Positions 34,880 through 43,506 of a DNA stretch of 64,000 nt are shown here, in pieces. How positions within the stretch are numbered: the first letter of the stretch is position 1; the number at the start of each line of letters is the position of its first letter. The position numbers and the translations under genes were made by a program. The notes under the pieces were generated by a model that ran no database searches, was not told where the DNA came from, and saw nothing but the letters and a program-made list of their open reading frames with translations. This stretch comes from UBA6176 sp965284395 (GTDB lineage Bacteria > Verrucomicrobiota > Verrucomicrobiia > Limisphaerales > UBA9464): NCBI GenBank assembly GCA_965284395.1, contig OZ260084.1, forward strand, positions 1,860,001-1,924,000, read 5' to 3'.

Positions 34880-34963
34880 GCAAGGCTCAGCGAGGCGTAA
34901 CGAACCCTGCCATGGGATGCGCTGGGGATCGACGCAGCCGGGGGCCTCGCTACGATAGGCGGG

Positions 34964-35704
34964 ATGGGCGGCCATGAAGCCAACCCGGGTGTATTCGCAA
35001 CGACGCACTGGTCAGTCGTGCTGGAAGCGCGTCGTGCCGGGCGTGATCCCGCGGGAACGGCGGCGTTGGACAGGCTCTGCACCACGTATTGGGGACCGCT
35101 TTGGATCTGGGCCCGACGCAGTGGCGCGGGGGCGGAAGAGGCCGAGGATCTTGTGCAGGGCTTCTTCGAGGACTGGCTGCAGCGGGGTTCGATCCAGGGC
35201 GTGGATCCCGCACGAGGCCGCTTCCGGTCATTCCTCCTCGCCTGCTTTCGCAACCACCTCCTGAACGCCGTGCGGGACGGCCGCACCCAGCGCCGGGGCA
35301 GCGGACGGATCGCGGTGAGCCTGGATGATCCTGCCCTGAGGGACCGTTATGAAGCGCTCGTGGCGGAGGAATCGTCGCCCGAACTGGCCTACGATCGTGC
35401 CTGGGCGGAACACGTGGTCGGCCAGGCGGTGGCGGCCCTGTCGCTTGAATACAGTTCGGCAGGCCGCGGTGCGCTCTATCAGGTTCTCCGACGATGGCTG
35501 GTGCGAGAGGCGCGGCCCGGCGACTACCGCGAGGCCGGCGCTGGACTGGGCATGAGCGAAGGCGCTGTGGCGGTATCGGTGCACCGGATGCGTGCGAGAT
35601 ACCGCGAACTGGTCCGGGCCGAGGTGGCCCACACGGTGGCGACCCCTGCCGAGATTGACGCGGAAATGCGGCATCTGATGGGCGTGCTGCTCGGGAGTCC
35701 CTGA
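34964..35704 (+). CDS. ECF-type sigma factor
   Basis: A 246-residue sigma-70-family factor of the kind abundant in Planctomycetes and Verrucomicrobia. The N-terminus has FATTHWSVVLEARRAG and LDRLCTTYWGPLWIWARRSG, then region 2 AEDLVQGFFEDWLQRG. Region 4 is a helix-turn-helix (YREAGAGLGMSEGAVAVSVHRMRARYREL). It ends 9 bp before the WD40-kinase gene, and three secreted-protein genes follow, so it is probably the regulator of this operon. It has no anti-sigma factor beside it; the kinase may control it, which is inference. Confidence 0.88.
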   Translation: MGGHEANPGVFATTHWSVVLEARRAGRDPAGTAALDRLCTTYWGPLWIWARRSGAGAEEAEDLVQGFFEDWLQRGSIQGVDPARGRFRSFLLACFRNHLLNAVRDGRTQRRGSGRIAVSLDDPALRDRYEALVAEESSPELAYDRAWAEHVVGQAVAALSLEYSSAGRGALYQVLRRWLVREARPGDYREAGAGLGMSEGAVAVSVHRMRARYRELVRAEVAHTVATPAEIDAEMRHLMGVLLGSP

Positions 35705-35713
35705 ACCTGTGTA

Positions 35714-38700
35714 ATGGACCCTGAGCAACCGTTCTGGAACGAGCAGCGTGAGCAAGGTCCATCCAACATGACTGGAACCAATCCAGACCCGGGCCGTTGT
35801 CCGGGATGCGATGCCGCCCTCGATGCTCGGGCTGTCGAAGGGTTCTGCGTCCGCTGCCTGGCCCAGGCCCTGGAAGGCCTGCCGACGGAAGATCGACCGG
35901 CGGATCTCCAGGGGAACGGCAGGATCGGTGCCTATGAACTCCTCGGTGAGTTGGGCCGCGGCGGAATGGGTGTGGTCTTCCGCGCGCGTCAGCCGGGCCT
36001 TCGGCGCGAGGTCGCGCTCAAGGTCCTCCGCCTTGGGCCGTTGTCCGCGAGCGAGGAGGTGGCACGATTCCGGAGGGAGGCCTCGGCGGCGGCGCAGTTG
36101 CGCCACCCCAACATCGTCGGGATCCACGAGGTGGGTGAAGCGGATGGCCACGTCTACTTCTCCATGGATCTGGTCGAGGGCAGCACCCTCGCGGCTGCCG
36201 TCGCGGACGGCCCCATGGATCCTGCCCGCGCGGTGCGCATCCTGATTCCGGTGGCCTCTGCGGTGGGTGCGGCGCACGACCGGGGCGTGGTCCATCGGGA
36301 CCTCAAGCCGGACAACATCCTCCTGGATGCCCAGGACGAGCCCTTCGTGACGGATTTCGGACTCGCGACCGCGGCCGGCGTGGGGATGTCGGCCGTGACT
36401 TTGGAAGGAAGGATGTTCGGATCCCCGGCCTACATGGCCCCGGAGCAGGCGGATCCGGCGCGCGGTCCGGTGGGGCCGGCTGCCGACATCCATGCGCTCG
36501 GAGCCATCCTGTATCATCTGACGACGGGCCGGCCGCCATTCTCTGCGGCCACCGTGGCGGGAACCCTCGCGCTGGTTGCCGGGGCCGATCCCGTCTCGCC
36601 GCGCCGGCTGAATCCAAATGTCTCGCGGGACCTGGAAACGCTCTGCCTCCGTTGCCTCGAGAAGGAACCTGCCCGTCGTTACCGATCGGTGGCGGAGTTG
36701 GAATCGGATCTCCGGGCGGTCGCGGAACGACGACCCATCTCGGCCCGGCCGCGTGGATGGCCATCGCGGACCTGGCTCTGGGCGCGGCGGCGTCCGGCCC
36801 TTGCCGGCCTGGTCCTGCTGGCGGCCACGCTCCTGGGCCTGGGTGTGCTGGGCGTCTTGCGCGAGCGCCATTCCCGTGAACTCAATCTCCACTCCGCGGA
36901 CCTGCGCCTGGCATCGACAGCCTTGGAGGAAGGTGACCTGGGCCGCGCGCGGGAATTGCTGGAGGCGCATCGAAGTGAAGCCCCTGACACCTCCTGGCGC
37001 ATGCTCGACCGGCTGGCTGAAGGTCACCCGCGTCGGGTCGTGGCGCGTCATCCATGGATCGTTTCCGCAGTGGCGTGGTCACCCGATGGCACGCACCTCG
37101 CGAGCGGATCGATTGGTTCCGGGACGGTGGGTGCGGGCGAGATCCGCATCTCGGAAGTGGGAGCCGAGGGAGAAGGACGTCGGCTCGGAGGTCCGGGTGT
37201 CCGGGCCCTCGAATGGTTTCCGGATGGGCGTCGATTGCTGGCGTTTCATCAGGACGGCGTCGTGCGCACCTGGGACGTCGGCAAGGGGCGGATCCAGGAT
37301 GAGCGACCGGGCCGTTCCGGTGGACTTTCCCGGGATGGCCGCAGGTTGCTGGTCTGTGGCGGGGATCCATTTGTCTGGATGGATGAACTCGGCACCAACG
37401 GACCGGTCGAGGTTGTCGACGTGTCCACGGGAACAACCCGGCTGCTGGGGGAGTCCCGGCTTGCGGCGTTGTCACCGGGTGGACAGCGGGCGGCGCTCAC
37501 GGATCTCCGGAAGCAGTTGCGAGTGTTGAACGCCTCGGATGGTTCGGAGGTGGCGCGGCTGGACGTCGTCTCGGACCTGTGGAGTCTGGAATTCTCCGCG
37601 GACGGTCGATGGCTGGCGGGTACGGGCTTCGGTCAGGAGGTGCAATTGTGGAAGGTCGATTCAGGACAACGACGGCCGGCGAAGCTGGCGGGGCATCGCC
37701 TGCCCACGTGGCATGCGGCGTTCCATCCGGATGGACGACGTCTGGCGACGTCCTCGTCCGACCGCACCATCCGGCTCTGGGATCTGGAATCCGGGGCGCC
37801 GGCGGGCCTGCTGCGAGGGCACGGCAGCGAGGTCTGGGGGCTGGATTGGTCTGCGGATGGGCGCTTCCTCGCCAGTGGAGGAAAGGACCGGGTTGCCTTC
37901 GTCTGGCCGGGTGGGGTGCACCGGGTTGCGCCGGTCATGGATCACCGCGAGTACGGAGACCTCGTGTTCTCTGCGGACGGCGGCCATCTGGTGACCCTGC
38001 CTTTGGATCGGAACGAGGGAGCCCTGGTTTGGGATGTGGGTCAGGATGAGCCAGTGCCCGTCCGCATCGCGGGGCCGGAGGTGCTTGCCCTGGATGCTGG
38101 CGGCCAGACCGGATGGGTGCGCGGCGAAGGATTCCGCCTGCGACATGGCGCGTTGATCGGGGATCGGGCCGGACGGGTGATCGAACTCGAACATGAGGCG
38201 GGTGAGCTGCCGGGCGAGTCCTGGGCGGGTTCCCGGGGCGGCCGATTCGTGGGGGCTCTTTCGGGAACGATGGTTTCGCGATGGGAAACGTCCACGGGGC
38301 GGCGGCTGGAGAAGGTGGTGATCCCGGGGATGACGGGGATGAAGCTCATCCTCAGCCCGGGTGGCCGGGCCTCGGTGGTCCACGCGGGAGAGCAAGGGTT
38401 CTGGCTGGTGCGCGACGGGGTCAGCCGTCATCTCGCGACGCATCTGGATGCGGCCCGTGGGGCGGCGTTCTCCGAGGATGGCCGTTGGCTGGCAACGGCG
38501 GCCTCCGACGCATTGATCAAGGTCTGGAGCGTGGACGAGGGTTCGGAGGTGGCGACGTTGCGAGGCCACCTCACCGAGGTGAGTGGCGTTGCCTTCGCTG
38601 CGGACGGCGTGACCCTGGCTTCGATCGAGTTGGGCGTTGGATTGCGGTTCTGGCATCTCCCGACGCGACGGGAAACCATCTCCATCGCCGACCGGCAGGC

Positions 38701-38791
38701 GGGGGATGGCCTGCAGTTCTCACCGGATGGGCGTGGGTACGCGATGCGCCTGCGCGAGGGTGGAGCCCGATGGGTCCAACTCGGGCGCTGA
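35714..38791 (+). CDS. Membrane Ser/Thr protein kinase with WD40 sensor domain
   Basis: A 1025-residue protein. The N-terminus has a short Cys-rich block (PGCDAALDARAVEGFCVRCL). A complete Hanks-type kinase domain (about 73-340) follows, with glycine loop LGRGGMGVVFRARQ, Lys in EVALKVLRLG, catalytic VHRDLKPDN (D196), DFGLA and PAYMAPEQA. One transmembrane segment (about 361-381, LAGLVLLAATLLGLGVLGVL) separates it from a C-terminal WD40 propeller (about 420-1010, repeats such as ATSSSDRTIRLWDLESG and AASDALIKVWSVDEGSEVATLRGH). This is the PVC arrangement of a cytoplasmic kinase with an extracytoplasmic sensor. The ATG at 35768 is an alternative start. It is 9 bp after the sigma gene and 50 bp before the first giant secreted protein. 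Confidence 0.92.
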   Translation: MDPEQPFWNEQREQGPSNMTGTNPDPGRCPGCDAALDARAVEGFCVRCLAQALEGLPTEDRPADLQGNGRIGAYELLGELGRGGMGVVFRARQPGLRREVALKVLRLGPLSASEEVARFRREASAAAQLRHPNIVGIHEVGEADGHVYFSMDLVEGSTLAAAVADGPMDPARAVRILIPVASAVGAAHDRGVVHRDLKPDNILLDAQDEPFVTDFGLATAAGVGMSAVTLEGRMFGSPAYMAPEQADPARGPVGPAADIHALGAILYHLTTGRPPFSAATVAGTLALVAGADPVSPRRLNPNVSRDLETLCLRCLEKEPARRYRSVAELESDLRAVAERRPISARPRGWPSRTWLWARRRPALAGLVLLAATLLGLGVLGVLRERHSRELNLHSADLRLASTALEEGDLGRARELLEAHRSEAPDTSWRMLDRLAEGHPRRVVARHPWIVSAVAWSPDGTHLASGSIGSGTVGAGEIRISEVGAEGEGRRLGGPGVRALEWFPDGRRLLAFHQDGVVRTWDVGKGRIQDERPGRSGGLSRDGRRLLVCGGDPFVWMDELGTNGPVEVVDVSTGTTRLLGESRLAALSPGGQRAALTDLRKQLRVLNASDGSEVARLDVVSDLWSLEFSADGRWLAGTGFGQEVQLWKVDSGQRRPAKLAGHRLPTWHAAFHPDGRRLATSSSDRTIRLWDLESGAPAGLLRGHGSEVWGLDWSADGRFLASGGKDRVAFVWPGGVHRVAPVMDHREYGDLVFSADGGHLVTLPLDRNEGALVWDVGQDEPVPVRIAGPEVLALDAGGQTGWVRGEGFRLRHGALIGDRAGRVIELEHEAGELPGESWAGSRGGRFVGALSGTMVSRWETSTGRRLEKVVIPGMTGMKLILSPGGRASVVHAGEQGFWLVRDGVSRHLATHLDAARGAAFSEDGRWLATAASDALIKVWSVDEGSEVATLRGHLTEVSGVAFAADGVTLASIELGVGLRFWHLPTRRETISIADRQAGDGLQFSPDGRGYAMRLREGGARWVQLGR

Positions 38792-38841
38792 ATCCGAAGG
38801 AACGGCTGTAATCGGGCGACGGGAACCGTTCTTCGCAGAAG

Positions 38842-41800
38842 GTGGCGAAGAGTCGATGGCAGCGTCGGATGTGGTTCTGGGCTTCCTGGGTGATGCTCAG
38901 TCACGCCCTTCTGGCGGGCCCATTTCCTGCATTGAGCGGTCGACTTGTGTTCGGTGGGGCAGACGGATCCGGGCGTGTGGAGACGACCTTCTCGGCGGTG
39001 GTCAATGATCCGGCGGCATCCGCGATCGAGGTGGTGGACGGGCACGAGACGGAGTTGGTCGTGGGACGACTCGCGGGCACCGTGCTGGGACATCCCGGGC
39101 ATCGATTCGGGGATGGGTTGCAGGAGCTGCGGGTTCGGGTGGATGCCGCTGGCGACGCCTGGGTGACAGGCGGATTCGTGACGGTGGAGCCGCCCGCCTT
39201 CCCAGACCTGGATTCGGCCAGACGGATCGACTTCGTCCGGGAAGACATCGTCCTGCTGCCTCAGGGAGCTCTGGCGCGTCGCGTCGTCCTGCGGTTTCCG
39301 TCTGGATTCGGGATCACTCCGGATATGCGGGCCCGGACGCTCCGGGCACGACATGCGTTTGCGACAGTCTTCCTAGATGGGGATCTGCGTCCGCGGGAGG
39401 ACCTGGTGTTGCAGGCGTCGGATCTGGGGGGTGAAGCGGTCTTCGGGTACCGGGATGGCGTTCCCGTGTGGTTTGCTTCGCCCTGGATGCGGTGGCGGAT
39501 CTCCGAAGGCGAACTGGAGCTGGGCCCGGCCGCCCTGCGTCCGGTGGGGGAGGCGGAGGATGACCGGATGGATCAAGTGGCTCAGCTGCCCGCAGGTGTG
39601 CTCGCGGATCCGGCGATGGCGCGGCGCCTTTCCAATGCGGATCTCTTCCGATCGGTTCGCGATACCGAAGGCGCCGCGGTGCGGATCCAGTGTGGGACCA
39701 ACGGAGCGGCGGCGTTGGATGCGGTGCTGACGTTCGGTCCGGGGGAGTTTGCGGCGCACTTTCCGCGGGGGCTGGGTGTGGGTTGGGACGGAGCAGGGCG
39801 GTTGGTGATCCGCGGCGACCGTGTGGTTGCAGGGGAGAGTCGGCTGGCCAGGGCGCTGCCGTCGGAGCTGCAGCAGGCGGACGGCTGTCCGGACAATCCG
39901 TGTTCCGCGAAGGCTGGGTCGATTGCCGTGCGGGTTGAGCCGGATGAGGCTGACTGGCGGTTCACCGCGGACCTGGGGTTGGCGGTGGCCGGGCGGACCT
40001 CGGCCCAGCGGCTTGTCTGGGGCGGAGAGAACCAGGGCCGGCCCGTGCACAGCGCCGGATCCTGGACGGATGCTTCGGTGCTCCTGGCGGGAAGCCGCCT
40101 CGCTGGAATCGCGCGCGAGGGCCGGCCGGCTTCGGAAGGTCCGGGTGCGTTGATGCTGAGCGGGCATGGAAGTTCCGGGGACTCCGATCGCGTGGAGCGG
40201 CCCGGCAGCGACGCTTACGAACGCGAAGGACTCGCGGACTATCCGGGAATCAACTTCCGGGTGTCCGGCGCTCGCGGATTTGATGGGGAATCGATCCTGG
40301 GCGGTCGCTCGACCGGTGTGTATCCGCTGACCGGGGAGTCGCGTTTCCATGTCCGGCCTGCGGGGGTCAATGGACGGTTGGACACCCGCGGGTTTCCTGT
40401 GGCGCAGCGCTGGTACGGCTTCGACTTCCGGGTGGAGGGATTCAGCCTCGCCTGGCGCGACTCGCGGAATGTGGACTCTCGAACGAGCGGTCGACTGGAG
40501 GTTCCGTTTCCTGCGGGGTTCAGCCAGGGATTCCGGAATCTGACGTTCGGCTGTGGAGGGCGGCTGGCCGCTGCCGAGCCCGCGGACCCCGCCGAAGACT
40601 TGCGCCTCGATCACTGGGCGACGCCGTTCCGGACGCGCGCGGTCTCCTTCCGTCCCGCATCCCTGGGAGGCTGTGCGGCGCCGGAAGATGGAATCCTCGT
40701 GCTGGGAATGGATGTCCAGGTCCCGCTGATACGACGCCCCCTGCCGGCGGTGCTGGGATTCGTGGTGCGGGATCCAATGGGCGCGCGTCTCGGGGATCTC
40801 ACAAAGGCTGCGGACGGCGTTGGATTGGATTCGCGGATCCCGGTGCCGGTGGGTGCGACGGGACTGCGACTCCCGGCAGTCACCGGGCCTGGGTTTGGCT
40901 TCACCCCTGTGACGGGAGCGTACTTCAGCCAGTATCAGACCGGTGGAGCCTCGCGGGACGGATTCCTGAATCTTGCGGGCGGGATTCGCGTGGCCTTCTT
41001 CGAGGCGTTGCAGGCGCATGTGCATGTGCAGCCGCAGCTCGGGATTGCCGGGATCCACGTGATGGGTGGATGGGCGGAAGCTGGACGGAATCACTTCAAC
41101 GACCCGGTGTTCGATGCGTCGCATCGCGGCCATCCTGTGGGAATCGACCTGGAGACCTACCGGACGGGCGGTGCGGTTGGTGAATACCTGCCGCGTGTCC
41201 GACAGACCTGGCTCGACTTCGCGCGACTCGATCTTCCGGTGAAATGGGCGGGTGCCGCACGGCGCGTGTTCGTGTCGGGTGGTGATGGAGACCTTGATCT
41301 CCGGTTGCTGCGCTTGCCGGCGCGGGTGGATGAGTTGGGGCCAACGACGGCCGTGATCGGAGTCGGGATCGAGGTGAAGGACCTCGCGAGGTTCTCCACG
41401 GACCGACTCCTCGCCGATGCCGCGGGCGCCCGCACGGGCCTGCAACGCATCCTGTCCGAGGCGATGGGAGATGCGGCGCGAGCCGTGGGAATCACCGCAG
41501 CGGTGGAAGAGATGGACGCCCTGACTTCGCCGCGGTCCGACGGGTGGTTCGCGTCCCCGCTGCGACGCGCGGCGGATCCGCTGGTGACCTCCCTCGTCCA
41601 GGCCTACACCGAGGCTCATGGTGATGGCTCACGCCCCATCGCGGCCGTGCGTGCGGACTTCTGCAATCGGGTCGACGGCATTCTGGGCGGAGATTCGATC
41701 GGGCTGGCATTGGACCGCCTGATGCAGGGTGCCGGTACCGGACCTGGCCTGATCGAGGATCTGCGGGGACGGGTGGCGAAGGTTCACGACGGCGTGACCT

Positions 41801-43506
41801 CCGCGCGGGACATCCTCGCGCGTGGGCCGGATGGGCGACGGCCGGTCGTGGGAGAGTTGGCCCGGCGCCTCGCGCGATCGCCGGAAGCCGGCATTCTGCT
41901 TCAGCAATTGGCGGATGAGACCATCGCTGCGGAGGTTGAGGGTCTGGGTGCGACGCTGGATGTGATCCACGACGCACTCGTGCGCGTCTCGGAGGATCTG
42001 CGTCAGGTGGAAGCCGGACTGGGCGGCGGCGGAGAGGTTGGGGCCTCGATCCAGGGAGCAACCGCGTCGGGTCCGCGGGTGGTTGCGCTGGGCGCCGAGA
42101 TCCGTGCCGCGGTCTGCGATCGGCTCGCTCGACTGGACGGTACGCCGGGGCGCGTCCTCCTGGAACATCCGCCGTCCGAACTGCGCGAGATGCTCCACGC
42201 CGAGATCCGCGACCGTGTGCTGGCTTCGGTGGTTCCGGAGCGCGTCGGCCTGATCCTGCGCGCGGTCCTGGAGCCGTCCCGCGGAATCTTCCGTCAGGCA
42301 TTGGACGGACTGTTTGCCGAGTTGAACCGCAGCCTTCGGACCGCGGTGGCGAGGCAATTCGGCGATGCCGTCCTTCCCGCGGACGTGCGCGAGGCCGAGG
42401 GAGCGCTGGCCGGGCGGCTTCGAGCGGCGCGACTCAACGGACAGGTGCGAATCCGGGATGAGACACTCGATGGCGTGCGCGTCGAGGGCCGGCTGGAACT
42501 GGTGCTGGAGGATCCGCAGAAGCCATTCACGTTCCATGGATGGATCGAGGCGGGTAACCAACACGCGGACCAGCCGCCCTCGGACTGCCGGCCGGCCGGT
42601 GCGCGGGATGTGACGGTCCGGATCGGCGCCGAGTCGTCGGGCGTGGCGGGATATGGCGAACGCGCAGACGGTGCGGTCCTGAAGACGGACGTGGATCTGC
42701 GGGTGGCTCTCGCACCGGGTTCGGGGAAGCCGCTTGGGATGGATGGCGTGGTGGGCTTGAAGGGAACCCTGGATGTTGGGGACTTCGGTCTTCGGGACGC
42801 GCGGCTTCGCCTCGCGGCGGGCCTTGGGGGGAACTTCCTCAGCGGAGTCGTCCGCGGGGATCTCAATGGCATCGATGCCGACATCCGATTCTTCCTCGGG
42901 CAGGCCTGTGATCCAGGTGCGTTGGGAGTGCTGGATCCAGCGACTGCGGAAGTCCTGACATTGCCCGAATACCAGCCAGCGCGTCGTCCGGGCGGCGGTC
43001 TGGCCGGGTTCTATGTTGGCGCGGACGGCACGTTTCCGCTGGAGAAGCTGCTGGGCCTGCCGACCACGCCGGCGATCAGTCTTCGAGGGAGCGGCGGCAA
43101 CGCCTGGTTTGGTTTTGCGGTGCTCCCGGCGCCGGGACACGGCTCCGGCATCCTGATCGGTCGACGCATCCATCAGGGCGTCGATGGCCGGGTGCTGGGA
43201 GCGGTCACGGTCCGGGGTGACTATCACCTCGCGGGTGCGTTGGGATTGGTGATTCCTCCGGGTCGGCGGGTGGCGGGCTTCCTGCCGGATCCCACGGAAC
43301 TGGGGCTCGATGCAATTCTCGCCGGCGCCGGTTCCGTGGAAGCGAAGGCCGGGGTAGGCCCGCTCAAGGTCGGCGGCTCCGTGCCGGTGAAGGTGCTGCT
43401 CAAGTTGCGTCCGGCACTGCGACCGCCGGGATTCCCGCCATTCTCGGAAGCGTGCTACCGGATCGCGATCGGAGACCTGGTGACGACGGAGGGATGCACG
43501 CCATGA
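38842..43506 (+). CDS. Giant predicted secreted protein, not recognised (1554 residues)
   Basis: The N-terminus MAKSRWQRRMWFWASWVMLSHALLAG has a positive region and hydrophobic core and is taken as a signal peptide; the GTG at 38842 was preferred to the ATG at 38869. From about 30 to 840 the protein is beta-rich, with Gly/Arg turns and repeated RF/VRFP-type strands and a Cys pair in DGCPDNPCSAKAGS. Residues about 846-1209 are predicted helical and heptad-like (AGARTGLQRILSEAMGDAAR, then VVALGAEIRAAVCDRLARL). The last 340 residues return to Gly-rich beta (VVGLKGTLDVGDFGLRDARL, RVLGAVTVRGDYHLAGALGLV). No cell-wall anchor or transmembrane helix apart from the signal. It overlaps the next gene at ATGA. 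A structural, surface or membrane-associated role is the only inference allowed. Confidence 0.75.
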   Translation: MAKSRWQRRMWFWASWVMLSHALLAGPFPALSGRLVFGGADGSGRVETTFSAVVNDPAASAIEVVDGHETELVVGRLAGTVLGHPGHRFGDGLQELRVRVDAAGDAWVTGGFVTVEPPAFPDLDSARRIDFVREDIVLLPQGALARRVVLRFPSGFGITPDMRARTLRARHAFATVFLDGDLRPREDLVLQASDLGGEAVFGYRDGVPVWFASPWMRWRISEGELELGPAALRPVGEAEDDRMDQVAQLPAGVLADPAMARRLSNADLFRSVRDTEGAAVRIQCGTNGAAALDAVLTFGPGEFAAHFPRGLGVGWDGAGRLVIRGDRVVAGESRLARALPSELQQADGCPDNPCSAKAGSIAVRVEPDEADWRFTADLGLAVAGRTSAQRLVWGGENQGRPVHSAGSWTDASVLLAGSRLAGIAREGRPASEGPGALMLSGHGSSGDSDRVERPGSDAYEREGLADYPGINFRVSGARGFDGESILGGRSTGVYPLTGESRFHVRPAGVNGRLDTRGFPVAQRWYGFDFRVEGFSLAWRDSRNVDSRTSGRLEVPFPAGFSQGFRNLTFGCGGRLAAAEPADPAEDLRLDHWATPFRTRAVSFRPASLGGCAAPEDGILVLGMDVQVPLIRRPLPAVLGFVVRDPMGARLGDLTKAADGVGLDSRIPVPVGATGLRLPAVTGPGFGFTPVTGAYFSQYQTGGASRDGFLNLAGGIRVAFFEALQAHVHVQPQLGIAGIHVMGGWAEAGRNHFNDPVFDASHRGHPVGIDLETYRTGGAVGEYLPRVRQTWLDFARLDLPVKWAGAARRVFVSGGDGDLDLRLLRLPARVDELGPTTAVIGVGIEVKDLARFSTDRLLADAAGARTGLQRILSEAMGDAARAVGITAAVEEMDALTSPRSDGWFASPLRRAADPLVTSLVQAYTEAHGDGSRPIAAVRADFCNRVDGILGGDSIGLALDRLMQGAGTGPGLIEDLRGRVAKVHDGVTSARDILARGPDGRRPVVGELARRLARSPEAGILLQQLADETIAAEVEGLGATLDVIHDALVRVSEDLRQVEAGLGGGGEVGASIQGATASGPRVVALGAEIRAAVCDRLARLDGTPGRVLLEHPPSELREMLHAEIRDRVLASVVPERVGLILRAVLEPSRGIFRQALDGLFAELNRSLRTAVARQFGDAVLPADVREAEGALAGRLRAARLNGQVRIRDETLDGVRVEGRLELVLEDPQKPFTFHGWIEAGNQHADQPPSDCRPAGARDVTVRIGAESSGVAGYGERADGAVLKTDVDLRVALAPGSGKPLGMDGVVGLKGTLDVGDFGLRDARLRLAAGLGGNFLSGVVRGDLNGIDADIRFFLGQACDPGALGVLDPATAEVLTLPEYQPARRPGGGLAGFYVGADGTFPLEKLLGLPTTPAISLRGSGGNAWFGFAVLPAPGHGSGILIGRRIHQGVDGRVLGAVTVRGDYHLAGALGLVIPPGRRVAGFLPDPTELGLDAILAGAGSVEAKAGVGPLKVGGSVPVKVLLKLRPALRPPGFPPFSEACYRIAIGDLVTTEGCTP

